64,000 bases of DNA from UMGS902 sp045580835 (GTDB lineage: Bacteria; Bacillota; Clostridia; Oscillospirales; CAG-272): assembly GCA_045580835.1 (NCBI GenBank), contig JAZNOM010000048.1, positions 53,700 to 117,699 of the forward strand, in the 5' to 3' direction. A program made the translations under genes and the position numbers. This document shows positions 8,230 through 17,106 of the stretch, in pieces. Positions within the stretch are counted from its first letter, which is position 1, and the number at the start of each line of letters is the position of its first letter. Below the pieces are notes generated by a model. That model searched no databases. It was given only the letters and a program-made list of their open reading frames with translations, and had not been told where the DNA came from.

Positions 8230-8238
8230 TGGTATAAT
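8230..8238 (+). promoter_or_regulatory. Extended -10 upstream of first ECF sigma gene
   Basis: TGTGGTATAAT at 8228-8238 is an extended -10. The nearest -35-like TTTACA (8204-8209) is 23 nt away, longer than usual. A second TATAAT at 8285-8290 could serve instead. Either would transcribe the ECF gene at 8324. Confidence 0.35.
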
Positions 8239-8323
8239 TTTTATAAAAAGTTGGATTTTTGTCACAAATGACATTTTGGCTCGTTATAATTAGTGTCCGG
8301 ACAAAATGGAAAGGAGCGGTGGT

Positions 8324-8824
8324 ATGCCTAATAACGAAGAAGATATCATTGATAGTTTGTACAAGCTATATGAGCAATCAATGTATTATGAGGCTTATAA
8401 AATACTGCATGACGAATACCTTGCAGAGGATGCGGTACACGAAGCATTTTTGAGATTGATACGAAATAGAGACAAAATTAGCAATCCTTCTTTTCACGAG
8501 GTGCGGAATTATGCATATAAGACTTTAAAAAGTGCGGCACTTGATATATACCGAAGACAGAAAAAGCAGCGAGAGAATTGCTGCGAAAGCATAGAGACCG
8601 CTGAATCTTTATTTAATGACGATAATGAAAATTCAAATGACATAGTTTTATTGATTTCGGAACTGCCGCCTAAATATGCTACGGTTATGCGATGCTTGTT
8701 TATTAGAGGGCTGAACATACACGAAACTTCAGCGGTACTACAGATCAGTGAAGCATGCATACGCAAAAGATGCGAGCGTGCCAGAAAACTTTTGAAACGC
8801 ATTAAAGAAGACAAGGAGGATTAG
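8324..8824 (+). CDS. ECF-type sigma-70 family factor (module 1)
   Basis: A 166-residue extracytoplasmic-function sigma factor. Region 2 is visible as AYKILHDEYLAEDAVHEAFLRLI, and region 4 as LPPKYATVMRCLF, then ETSAVLQISEACIRKRCERA, an HTH. The ATG at 8324 is chosen because AAGGAG sits 7 nt upstream; the ATG at 8306 precedes that site. It is followed 2 nt later by a membrane-anchored partner gene, the usual sigma/anti-sigma order. It likely directs transcription of nearby envelope genes. Confidence 0.9.
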   Translation: MPNNEEDIIDSLYKLYEQSMYYEAYKILHDEYLAEDAVHEAFLRLIRNRDKISNPSFHEVRNYAYKTLKSAALDIYRRQKKQRENCCESIETAESLFNDDNENSNDIVLLISELPPKYATVMRCLFIRGLNIHETSAVLQISEACIRKRCERARKLLKRIKEDKED

Positions 8825-8826
8825 TC

Positions 8827-10116
8827 ATGGAAAACAACCATGTTTTTTCTGAATCTTATGAGAAAAGAAAAAAAGCCGTGCGTGCAGCATTGCAGCAAGA
8901 GTGCATATCAGCTGAAACGTACAGACAAAGGTGGTCAGTCAGACTGGTTGCCGTGATAGCTATATTGGCAATATTATCAATTAGTATATATGCGGCTGCT
9001 CGCTGGATTGAGTTTCGAGTGGAACAAAAAGGTAAAGATGTATTTGTGCATGCAGGTATTATGCAGGCGGAAAATAGTGTTTACGAAGAAAAGCCGCTGC
9101 GTAGTTGGAGAGCAGAGAACGGAGAAGTCAGCGTCAAACTTAACATCCCCGGAATGCCTGCAGATATGCTTGAAGACAAAACTGCACCCGGAAAATGGCA
9201 TGGCAACGATGATTCACGCGCGATTACTATTAATGGTATTGACCTTCGCCGTAGTGATTTGAATACAGTTGTTGGAGATGCAAAAGAAACAAAGAGCCTG
9301 ACAGCAGGAGAAAATGCCGTCTATGTTATTGAAAAGGGTGAAACTTCTTTTTATAGCCGTATAGCATTTGTAGTATTTGAGGAAGAAGAACTTGTACTGA
9401 AAATTTGGGTGAGTTACGGAATCAATGAGGATGAGTTCTTGAAAATAGTATCTACTATCACCGTTGAGCAAGCGAAGAGCACGGCGCTTGCAATCCCGAT
9501 TATGAACGAAATAGTAACCGCAGATAATTATATACCAGAGATTGTTCATACTGAAAAAGCGTCTATATTCGTATCGGATCTGTCGAAAATCGGCGACTCG
9601 GTTCGTGACATAGAGGATTGGTATACCGTTACTGTTAATACTGTCAGCGTGTATGACAATACGGCAGCACTAAATTCTGAACATATTATTGCAAAAGATA
9701 AGCTCGGAAAGTTTACAGATGATAGCGGCAATTTGATAGCTTACAAACGAACGCCTATAATTTATAACGAAGATGGTACTAAAGGATTTGGAGAATCGGT
9801 TTCGGTGAAGAAGCGATTATATTTCATAACAATTAGCATGGAAGACATTGAGAAAAATCAAGAACTAATATATGCGTGTGTAAACGGATTCAGTTTGCGC
9901 GGATATACAGAAGAAAATGGTGAAGTTAAGTTTATTTCCGATAATTCGGTAATAGATGCGAAGCCACAAAATCATGCTATGACAACAGAACTTATTTACC
10001 GCGAATATTTAGGAAACGATAGGTGGAAGATTGCGTATCTGGTGGACGAAGATATTAGCCAAGGAAATCTTGCACTCGTAAGCCAAACAGGAAAAGTTTA
10101 TATAAAAATTCAGTAG
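8827..10116 (+). CDS. Single-pass membrane protein, probable anti-sigma/sensor partner
   Basis: A 429-residue protein with a short cytosolic N terminus (1-38), one membrane helix (about 39-57) and a large outer part of ~370 residues. The layout is that of Clostridia anti-sigma partners of ECF factors: a basic N terminus holds the sigma factor and the outer domain senses. No zinc HxxxCxxC motif is seen. AAGGAGGA in the end of the ECF gene serves its ATG. Its last ~43 codons are copied as a remnant at 13912-14043. The exact domain family is not recognised. Confidence 0.75.
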   Translation: MENNHVFSESYEKRKKAVRAALQQECISAETYRQRWSVRLVAVIAILAILSISIYAAARWIEFRVEQKGKDVFVHAGIMQAENSVYEEKPLRSWRAENGEVSVKLNIPGMPADMLEDKTAPGKWHGNDDSRAITINGIDLRRSDLNTVVGDAKETKSLTAGENAVYVIEKGETSFYSRIAFVVFEEEELVLKIWVSYGINEDEFLKIVSTITVEQAKSTALAIPIMNEIVTADNYIPEIVHTEKASIFVSDLSKIGDSVRDIEDWYTVTVNTVSVYDNTAALNSEHIIAKDKLGKFTDDSGNLIAYKRTPIIYNEDGTKGFGESVSVKKRLYFITISMEDIEKNQELIYACVNGFSLRGYTEENGEVKFISDNSVIDAKPQNHAMTTELIYREYLGNDRWKIAYLVDEDISQGNLALVSQTGKVYIKIQ

Positions 10117-10130
10117 AGCAAAAGAGCCGC

Positions 10131-10168
10131 AAGCAAGGAAGCCTCTCATCCGAGAGGCTTCCTTGCTT
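10131..10168 (+). terminator. Hairpin after ECF module 1
   Basis: A 17-bp perfect stem (10131-10147 with 10152-10168) with a 4-nt loop. The T-tract is poor, so termination efficiency is uncertain. Confidence 0.6.
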
Positions 10169-10297
10169 CTATCCTACTGTAAAACAAGTGGTCTCTTGAT
10201 GCAGTTAGCGCTATAAAAATTACCGAGTATAGCGACAGATTGGAAGCCAAAATGCGGAAGCGGAACAAAGCCGCAGCCGCCATATTATAATGTCTAA

Positions 10298-10498
10298 AAA
10301 TTACGCGATAATATTGATAAAGTAGATTTTTGGACAGATTCTTTTAGGAAGAAAGATAAGTTAAAGGATAGTATGATTGCGAAGTTAAGCAGCCCCATAT
10401 ATGATATATTTATTTTTACACCTACAATGTCGCGAGAGGAACGGAGAAAGGCACTAAGAGCATTTGTTTTTGATGAACCATACAATCATATACGGTAA
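10298..10498 (+). pseudogene. Coding-like fragment, 66 codons, no start
   Basis: The frame is open from just after TAA (10295) to TAA at 10496 and reads as a charged, protein-like C terminus (VDFWTDSFRKKDKLKDSM, then FIFTPTMSREERRKALRAF). No start codon with a ribosome binding site is present at its beginning. It is probably the tail of a lost gene between the two ECF modules. The family is not recognised. The remainder of 10117-10710 holds only hairpins. Confidence 0.35.
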
Positions 10499-10533
10499 AA
10501 TTGTAAAGCTAACAATAATTTGATACTCGTAGT

Positions 10534-10582
10534 CAACAAAAGGAAACTGTGAATGATGTTACAGTTTCCTTTTGTTGTTTTT
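10534..10582 (+). terminator. Strong intrinsic terminator
   Basis: A 17-bp perfect stem (10534-10550 with 10561-10577), a 10-nt loop and a T5 tail. It isolates ECF module 2 from upstream transcription. Confidence 0.8.
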
Positions 10583-10710
10583 GCTGGGGTGCTTTCAATA
10601 GAGCCAAAACATATTTTTATACGTAACATGCGGCTTGTTTTCTATAACTATGGACAATATTTTGATTTTTTGATATTATTATGTATAAATATGTCGTAGG
10701 AGTGATTGTC

Positions 10711-11235
10711 TTGTTATTCATCTACTTACAAATGATAGAGACGGACGAGGATAAATCCAAGTTCGAACAAATATATAAAGAGTATAAGGGACTTATGTTT
10801 CATGTAGCATACGAGAGAATGCATCACGTACAGGACGCAGAGGATGCTGTACATCATGCTTTTGTTAAAATCGCTGAAAATATTAAAAAAATCGATCCGG
10901 TGAGTCCAAAAACGAAGCAGCTTGTCGTAACTATTGTTGACAATCGGGTTACTGATGTTTTTAGAGTAAGAGGCAGACACCCGGAAGAGGTGTACGAAGA
11001 TGCGTTAATAAATAAACTGTCAACACAGGATTTTGAAGAAGATTTTCTCACGGAATGTATCTTTAAACTTCCTGATCAGCAGCGACAGGTTATTTGGCTA
11101 AAATATCATCATGGTTATGATCTGCGTGAAATTGCTAAGATGATTGGCGTTTCTCTTGTATGGGCACAGAAGATAGACCAGCGTGCAAAGAAAAAGCTGA
11201 AAGAATTGTATGAGCAAGGGGGTGGGAATATATGA
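10711..11235 (+). CDS. ECF-type sigma-70 family factor (module 2)
   Basis: A 174-residue ECF sigma factor. The TTG at 10711 is chosen: GTAGGAGTG lies 5-8 nt upstream and the resulting N terminus (MLFIYLQMIETDEDKSKFEQ) is the usual one for this Clostridia ECF group. The ATG at 10681 gives a hydrophobic lead with no binding site. Region 2 is MFHVAYERMHHVQDAEDAVH; region 4 is LPDQQRQVIWLKYHHGYDLR followed by an HTH. It overlaps the DUF4367 gene by 4 nt (ATGA). Confidence 0.9.
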   Translation: MLFIYLQMIETDEDKSKFEQIYKEYKGLMFHVAYERMHHVQDAEDAVHHAFVKIAENIKKIDPVSPKTKQLVVTIVDNRVTDVFRVRGRHPEEVYEDALINKLSTQDFEEDFLTECIFKLPDQQRQVIWLKYHHGYDLREIAKMIGVSLVWAQKIDQRAKKKLKELYEQGGGNI

Positions 11236-11909
11236 TTACCGATGAAATGCTACGAAGAGCTGCATCAAAGTCTAACGAGATTTATGTAAACTATTTTGAA
11301 AGCACATATAATCCCGAACTTCAGCATGAATTTTCTTTAGAATTTGAAAAGAGAATAGAAAAATTAAAACGAAAAGTAAGGCATCCATATTTCTATAGCC
11401 CCTTAAAGCGAGTTGCTTCTGTTATACTTGCGCTTGCTATTTCAATCAGTGTATGGCTAGCTGTAGATGCCAAGGCAAGAGAAGCTTTCTTTGGTTGGAT
11501 TAAAGAAGTATATGAAACATATTTTGTATATAGATATACTGATAACAAAAAATCTGATGTTTCGCCTGCAAAGTATCAATTAATGGGTATTCCTGATGGA
11601 TATACAGAGGTATTTGTTGATGATAACGAAAACTACTATATAGCAATATACGTGGATGATTCAGGAGAAATGTTGACATTTAAGTATACCAATAATCCAA
11701 ATGAAACGGAATGGTATGTAAATGCTTCACAAATGCAGAAAAAGCAGGTTTATGTAAATGGTTACTTTGCAGATTTGCTAATTTCTACAGACCCTTCGGT
11801 GTCTAATATTATTCTTTGGACAACTTCTAAAAATACAGCTTTTTACATTTCGGCTTTCTTGAGTGAAAATGAATTGATTAGACTTGCGAAAAGCGTAAAA
11901 GAAAAATAA
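11232..11909 (+). CDS. DUF4367 membrane protein, probable anti-sigma factor
   Basis: A 225-residue protein with a cytosolic N-terminal helical part (1-58), one membrane helix (about 61-79, VASVILALAISISVWLAV) and an outer DUF4367 domain (about 110-225, with GIPDGYTEVFV and NELIRLAKSV at its ends). DUF4367 proteins are commonly the second gene after an ECF factor and act as anti-sigma factors. The 4-nt overlap with the sigma gene supports coupled, stoichiometric synthesis. Confidence 0.85.
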   Translation: MITDEMLRRAASKSNEIYVNYFESTYNPELQHEFSLEFEKRIEKLKRKVRHPYFYSPLKRVASVILALAISISVWLAVDAKAREAFFGWIKEVYETYFVYRYTDNKKSDVSPAKYQLMGIPDGYTEVFVDDNENYYIAIYVDDSGEMLTFKYTNNPNETEWYVNASQMQKKQVYVNGYFADLLISTDPSVSNIILWTTSKNTAFYISAFLSENELIRLAKSVKEK

Positions 11910-11933
11910 TTTAATATTTTTTACAAAGAGTCC

Positions 11934-11984
11934 AAAATCATCCCCTTTCATCGTATTTGTGTTACGAGAAAGGGGATGATTTTT
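11934..11984 (+). terminator. Terminator-like hairpin holding the SD of the next gene
   Basis: A 16-bp stem (11934-11949 with 11968-11983). The 3' arm contains AAAGGGG, the only candidate ribosome binding site for the ATG at 11985. The hairpin can therefore both end module 2 transcription and hide the start of the lipoprotein gene on readthrough RNA. Confidence 0.65.
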
Positions 11985-13904
11985 ATGAAAAAGAGATTAT
12001 TTAGCATTATGATTTCCGGAGCGTGCATTTTATTATCAGTGCTTTGTGGGTGTTCAAGGGACGGCGAAACGAAAATTATTAACAATATAAAAGACGATAT
12101 TGATTTTTTAACAAGTGATATATGCAGTGGACGTTTATATGGTACTTCCGGTAACGAGGAAGCAGCAAAGTATATTACGAGTCAACTTATGGCAGAAGAA
12201 CTTATTCCACTAATAAATGATGAAATGTCGGTGTCGTTTACGGCGGAATTACCTGCTCACATAAACACGAAATGTACGCTCCAATACTCGGGGGAGTCAT
12301 TATCTTTGAGTGAAGGTGTAGATTATATTCCTCCAATCTGGGAGTCTATTGATATTCAAGGTGAAATAGTTCGTACATATGATGATGGTAAATCTAGCTT
12401 TCTTATAAAAGATAATGACGAAGTATTACTTAGGTTTAAAGAATCCGAACATCGGACAGGATGGCAGGGTTTTTTACCAAACAGCATTCCGGAAATTATT
12501 CTAACAGAGACAGGAGTGGAAAAACTGTCATCCTGTTTGGGTGGGCAAATCCATTATCAGTGTGAGAATAAATCTAGCGTTATAGAACTTAATAACATTA
12601 TTGCAGTTTTACCAGGGAAAAACAGGCAAAAGGCTATAGTTTTGGGAGCACATTTTGATCATATGGGTCGATATGGTAATATTATGTATCAAGGGGCATT
12701 GGATAATGCTTCGGGAGTTAGTGTATTGTTGCAGATTGCAAGGTCGGTTTCAAATGAAACACCAGATGTAGATGTTGTTTTTGCATTTTGGAATGCAGAG
12801 GAGCATGGTTTTTATGGTAGCAAATCCGGTGCGGAACTTATTAGATCGTTATATGATGAAATGTGTTATATCAACTTGGATTGCCTAGCATATTCTGATG
12901 GTGGAAACATAGAGGTGTTTACAGAGAATGACTCAATTGCTTTTCAAAACAAGCTAGTTACATTGTTGCATCAGGAAGGGTATGAAGGAATAGAAGCAAC
13001 AAATACTGTTATGTCTAGCGATCATGTGAGTTTCTCGTTCTGTAGTTCGGTTTGTATCGGTCACGGAGATTCAATTGGCGGTATTATTCATACTCCGAAT
13101 GATACAGCAAAGGTGATAGATTATAAAGAACTTCAGATGATATCTCAGGCACTAGCTTCTGTTTTGACAAACGATAGTACTGCTTTGTTTGAAACAAATA
13201 ATATTGCAGATATGTTACCGCAGCCACAAGGTGACATTATATGGCCTTGCGGGGATTATTTGAATATGACAGAGAATGAGCAGCAAGAGTATCGGAAGAA
13301 TATTGCGGCACAACTAAAATATGATGAGTATGTCTTGTTGCCTGATGGTAATAAACAGACTGTAGTAAAACGGAATGTGACCATGGATCTTCCCGAAGTT
13401 GCTCATTATTATCCTGGTTTAACTGTGCCTGAAGCAATAGGTGAGTTTACTTTGGAGGGCATTTGGATTTCTGAAACATCTTCAGCAATTGAAGAGGGAC
13501 TACCCAATTTTACAGTTTTGAATTGGTATCCTTCTAAGCATAAAATACGCTCGATTTATCTTTATTATGGCAAAGGGGAAAGAATGGTTGAGTTGTCGTA
13601 TTTTTGCTACGGAGCTAATCAGAGAATTGAGACAGAAGTTCTTGTAGGCTCATATGATAAAACTGAGGTTTTAGATACAAATGGAACTATTAAACTTTAC
13701 CATTCTAATGAAGGATTGGGATATTCATATGCAATTGATGAATACGACTCATGCTTAATCATTAAAGTTGGCGAGAAACACTATTTATCGGACAGAGGCA
13801 TTGTTTGTTTGCTTAGTGATGATTATATAAATAGCCGTGATGATTTCTTAAATATTATTAATCCTTTTTTAGAGAATTTACCTATTGTTGACTTTTTAGA
13901 ATGA
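11985..13904 (+). CDS. M28-family zinc metallopeptidase lipoprotein
   Basis: A 639-residue exported lipoprotein: the signal peptide ends at a lipobox-like VLCGCSRD. The peptidase core (about 195-380) carries the co-catalytic zinc ligands: His223 in AHFDHMG, Asp in GALDNASG, Glu-Glu in WNAEEHGFYGS, Asp in INLDCLAY and His in IIHTPNDT. Before it is a PA-like insert, and after it ~240 residues of unassigned function. It likely cleaves N-terminal amino acids or small peptides at the outer membrane face. The ATG at 11985 fits AAAGGGG better than the ATG at 11976. It may belong to the regulon of the ECF module upstream. Confidence 0.88.
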   Translation: MKKRLFSIMISGACILLSVLCGCSRDGETKIINNIKDDIDFLTSDICSGRLYGTSGNEEAAKYITSQLMAEELIPLINDEMSVSFTAELPAHINTKCTLQYSGESLSLSEGVDYIPPIWESIDIQGEIVRTYDDGKSSFLIKDNDEVLLRFKESEHRTGWQGFLPNSIPEIILTETGVEKLSSCLGGQIHYQCENKSSVIELNNIIAVLPGKNRQKAIVLGAHFDHMGRYGNIMYQGALDNASGVSVLLQIARSVSNETPDVDVVFAFWNAEEHGFYGSKSGAELIRSLYDEMCYINLDCLAYSDGGNIEVFTENDSIAFQNKLVTLLHQEGYEGIEATNTVMSSDHVSFSFCSSVCIGHGDSIGGIIHTPNDTAKVIDYKELQMISQALASVLTNDSTALFETNNIADMLPQPQGDIIWPCGDYLNMTENEQQEYRKNIAAQLKYDEYVLLPDGNKQTVVKRNVTMDLPEVAHYYPGLTVPEAIGEFTLEGIWISETSSAIEEGLPNFTVLNWYPSKHKIRSIYLYYGKGERMVELSYFCYGANQRIETEVLVGSYDKTEVLDTNGTIKLYHSNEGLGYSYAIDEYDSCLIIKVGEKHYLSDRGIVCLLSDDYINSRDDFLNIINPFLENLPIVDFLE

Positions 13905-13911
13905 TATATAA

Positions 13912-14043
13912 ATGGAACCTGTTTACCGCGAATATTTAGGAAACGATAGATGGAAGCTTGCGTATCTTGTGGACGAAGATATTAGCGAAGGAAATCTTGC
14001 TCTCGTGAGCCAAACAGGAAAAGTTTATATAAAAATTCAGTAG
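13912..14043 (+). pseudogene. Duplicated C-terminal tail of the module 1 anti-sigma gene
   Basis: 133 nt at 13922-14054 align without gaps to 9995-10127, the last codons, stop and post-stop bases of the gene at 8827. Only a handful of substitutions separate the copies. An ATG at 13912 happens to be in frame and would give 43 residues, with no ribosome binding site. It is the end of a former paralogue, or a product of recombination between repeated modules. Confidence 0.85.
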
Positions 14044-14091
14044 AGCAAAAGAGCAGTAAGCAAAGAAGCGTCTAGTTCGACAGACTGAAGA

Positions 14092-14117
14092 GATCACGTT
14101 CGCGGTCTCTTTTTTCG
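14092..14117 (+). terminator. Second copy of the GGTCTCTTTTTT terminator
   Basis: A 7-bp stem (AGAGATC with GGTCTCT) and a T6 tail. Bases 14099-14127 are identical to 8182-8210, showing that this terminator/promoter junction has been duplicated together with the gene tail before it. Confidence 0.65.
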
Positions 14118-14120
14118 TTG

Positions 14121-14150
14121 TTTACAACGGTAGCAGCGGTGTGGTATAAT
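14121..14150 (+). promoter_or_regulatory. Promoter of the PBP-like lipoprotein genes
   Basis: TTTACA, 18 nt, TATAAT with an extended TGG before the -10. It lies 33 nt upstream of the ATG at 14183. Confidence 0.65.
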
Positions 14151-14182
14151 GGATTCAATATTATGGAAAAAAGGAGAAGGCA

Positions 14183-17098
14183 ATGAAAAGAATAGTATGT
14201 ATTTTATTGGTTCTTTTAACGGTAATATTTAATTCCTGCGGCAAAGAGAATGTCGATAATACAGATAGCGAAAAAGCAGTAAGTACAGCAAAAACTACTG
14301 CAGAAACCGCAACCGTAACCACGCCCTTAACAACCGTGCAAGATGATATAGAAGTGCTTGTAAATGACAGTCAATCTGCTTTGGATATCTATAGTATGAT
14401 GTACTACACGGGAACAAAACAAGAGATGTATATCAGCGATTATCTTGCTAATTACGAGTTGTCCGTAATGAAGTATTCCGTTATCGACCTTGACGGCGAT
14501 AGCAATTCGGAAACGGTGTTATGGTTGGCAAAGGGCACATATGAATATTATGGCTTTTTGATACTACACGAAAACGGAGACTCGTTTTATGGGTATGAAT
14601 TGACGTACAGAGCATTTTATGAACTAAAAGAAGACGGAACGTTTAGCTTTTCCGCAGGTGCATCGGATCATGGAATCGGCAAAATTGAGTTTACAAATGA
14701 TACATACAGTATAAAAAAGATCGCATATTGCGAATCTGACTGCATGAGTCAAAAAGTATCGTATTATATTGAGAACGAGGCTGTTTCACATGAAGAATTT
14801 GAACAGTATATAACGGAGCATGACCAAAAGCAGAATACTAAGTGGCATGAAGTTGAAAAAGAGAAGATTGATACGACCGATAGTATAGATGATATAATGG
14901 AAACTACCGAGAAAACCTCAGAGCCTTTTACCGAAACAACCGATGCAACCGAGGCAAAGCCCTCCATATTTCCCGAGGGATTTGTATTCCCAAAGACCGA
15001 TGGCTCGACATCGACCACAAATCTTGATAATGCAATAAGAAACGCCATCCTCGGCGGCGAGCAGAAAGTGTCGCACACAAAAACATACACATCATTCGAA
15101 AATCTGTTAAGCGGAAATTGTGAGCTTATATTCACAACACCGCTTTCCGATGCGCAACTCAAACGTATGGCGGAAGTCGGCTTCAAACATGAAGCCGAGC
15201 CCGTGGCAGGTGAGGGATTTGTATTTGTTGTAAACAAGGATAATCCTGTGGATACGCTCACCGTTGAGCAATTAAAAGGTATCTACTCGGGAGAAATAAC
15301 AAACTGGAGCGAGGTCGGCGGTAACGACGCTGAGATAGTAGCATATCAGCGAAACAACGATTCGGGCAGTCAGAACTATATGATTTCCTTTATGGGTGAT
15401 ATACCGCTGATGAAGCCTGTCACCGATGTAATTCCCGCAACAATGACCGGAATACTCGATGTCGTTGCAAATTACAATAACGGAATAAACGCTATCGGTT
15501 ACTCCGTATACGCATTTTCTGACGGAATGTATGAGAATATTTCCGAGATCAAATACATAAAGGTAAACGGCGTTGAGCCTTCGCTTAAAACTCTTGCTGA
15601 CGGCAGTTATCCTTTACTTGGCTATAATTACGCCGTTTTCTCTGCTGACGAAGCCGAGGATTCTCCCGTTCGTACCCTCGTAAAATGGATACAGTCGGAC
15701 GAGGGACAGCAGGTCGTTGCCGATGCGGGATATATTCCTTATCGCAGTGTGGATGGCTTGACATTGCCAGAGGCGACAACGAAAACTTTGTACAGCACTG
15801 CAGCCACATCGGGCATATCAAAACCCGAAGAAACGGCGGACTACTATTATGTGTGCAGGCGGAATGTCGATAACTTCACTGCGGTGGGACTCTCGGAAAA
15901 GGTGCAGAGCTTTATAGATGAAGCTACAAACGAGCTTTCCAAGGTCGATAAGGAAAAAATGCGTGAATTCATAAAGACTCGTGACATGCTTCCGTACACT
16001 CAGGATATCATCACCTACAAGGAGCTGATAAACGGTTATCTTTCGGTTACTGTCGGTTTGGTATATTATGACGGTACTCAAGAGGCAAATGAATTTTTCT
16101 ACGACGTCCGCACCGCAGTATTTGATATTTACACGGGTGAAAAACTCGAACTGTCTGACCTGTTCTTTGACGGCGTAGATTTTGTTCCGCTGTTGAACAG
16201 CACACTTGCAAAAGAAGCGTCGGCTCCTTATTCTTCTTTCGGTGCGACCTACGATATGATTAGCGATTTTTCGGGGCTTTACAACGGCGATTTTGCATTT
16301 ACAGCGGACAGTATAATTTTCAGTCCAGGAACCTATTTTGCCGACGGCGTTAAACTTTCCATAGCCGACCTTTCCGAATATATGGTCACGAGCATCCCGA
16401 GAGATATGGCAGGCTGTATCGACGACAGCATACCGATCTATAAGGTTATAAGGACGAGAATTTCCGATGACATCGGTTACGCCGAGGTGAAAAACGGTAT
16501 TACTATTTGGTACCTTGACAGTGAAAAATCGGGCATTCCTGCAGAGTCGTGTGACAAGGTAAATGCTTTCATTAACCAAATCTATGAGACCTATTTTACC
16601 GAAGAAAAACTGCTTAAATTTGTAAAAAGCAAGGGTGTAAACGCAGAAACTGTATCGGTAGGACCTTGGCCTGATTTTCGCATTACGGTTGTCGGAAACA
16701 GATACGTCATGTTAAACGGTGCCAATTTGGTATTCGCCTCGGTCGGGGATAAATACTATGAGTTTTCTGTTATTGAAGAGCATTATAACTCGTACTATTT
16801 TTATTACTACTTTAATGCTGAAACAGGAGAGAAACTACAGGTCAGCGACTTGTTCGCTGACGGCTGGGAGAATGATGCGGAGTATTTCGCCTTAGATGAT
16901 GACTTTAGCGAGACAAACGAAAATGTTATTTCACAAGGTGACTTGACCGATTGCAGCATTGTAAATATCCGAAACTATACCGATCCCTCACACAATAAAG
17001 GTGATTTAAGTGACCTTGAATGGCCTGTTTCGGTATATGCAGTTACAAAAACAGGCGAAAAAGTATTGGTCTGTGTTCTGAGAGAATATATAAAATAG
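14183..17098 (+). CDS. Large lipoprotein: PstS-like binding domain plus DUF3298/RsiV-like domains
   Basis: A 971-residue lipoprotein. The signal peptide ends at Cys19 (TVIFNSCGK), followed by a Thr/Ala-rich linker. Residues ~60-220 are unassigned. Residues ~260-525 match the PstS/phosphate-binding protein fold: DGSTSTTNL at the first ligand loop, RNNDSGSQ at the second, VAGEGFVFVVNKDNPV and SGEITNWSEVGG in family positions. Residues ~590-745 match DUF4163/DUF3298 as in RsiV (FDIYTGEKLELSDLFFDG), and a second, weaker copy (FNAETGEKLQVSDLFADG) follows near 885. AAAGGAGAAGG precedes the ATG. It probably binds a solute at the membrane face; the ligand is unknown. It sits 8 nt before another lipoprotein gene. 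Confidence 0.85.
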   Translation: MKRIVCILLVLLTVIFNSCGKENVDNTDSEKAVSTAKTTAETATVTTPLTTVQDDIEVLVNDSQSALDIYSMMYYTGTKQEMYISDYLANYELSVMKYSVIDLDGDSNSETVLWLAKGTYEYYGFLILHENGDSFYGYELTYRAFYELKEDGTFSFSAGASDHGIGKIEFTNDTYSIKKIAYCESDCMSQKVSYYIENEAVSHEEFEQYITEHDQKQNTKWHEVEKEKIDTTDSIDDIMETTEKTSEPFTETTDATEAKPSIFPEGFVFPKTDGSTSTTNLDNAIRNAILGGEQKVSHTKTYTSFENLLSGNCELIFTTPLSDAQLKRMAEVGFKHEAEPVAGEGFVFVVNKDNPVDTLTVEQLKGIYSGEITNWSEVGGNDAEIVAYQRNNDSGSQNYMISFMGDIPLMKPVTDVIPATMTGILDVVANYNNGINAIGYSVYAFSDGMYENISEIKYIKVNGVEPSLKTLADGSYPLLGYNYAVFSADEAEDSPVRTLVKWIQSDEGQQVVADAGYIPYRSVDGLTLPEATTKTLYSTAATSGISKPEETADYYYVCRRNVDNFTAVGLSEKVQSFIDEATNELSKVDKEKMREFIKTRDMLPYTQDIITYKELINGYLSVTVGLVYYDGTQEANEFFYDVRTAVFDIYTGEKLELSDLFFDGVDFVPLLNSTLAKEASAPYSSFGATYDMISDFSGLYNGDFAFTADSIIFSPGTYFADGVKLSIADLSEYMVTSIPRDMAGCIDDSIPIYKVIRTRISDDIGYAEVKNGITIWYLDSEKSGIPAESCDKVNAFINQIYETYFTEEKLLKFVKSKGVNAETVSVGPWPDFRITVVGNRYVMLNGANLVFASVGDKYYEFSVIEEHYNSYYFYYYFNAETGEKLQVSDLFADGWENDAEYFALDDDFSETNENVISQGDLTDCSIVNIRNYTDPSHNKGDLSDLEWPVSVYAVTKTGEKVLVCVLREYIK

Positions 17099-17106
17099 GG
17101 AGAAAA

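Noticed and set aside
8065..8274. - strand ORF of 69 codons between caspase operon and ECF gene
   Set aside because: It runs through a terminator hairpin and has no protein-like pattern or binding site.
10294..10485. - strand ORF of 63 codons
   Set aside because: Antisense to a + strand fragment with more protein-like composition; no ribosome binding site.
15818..16579. - strand open frame of 253 codons inside the large lipoprotein gene
   Set aside because: The + strand frame has a signal peptide, PBP and DUF3298 motifs; the antisense frame has none.
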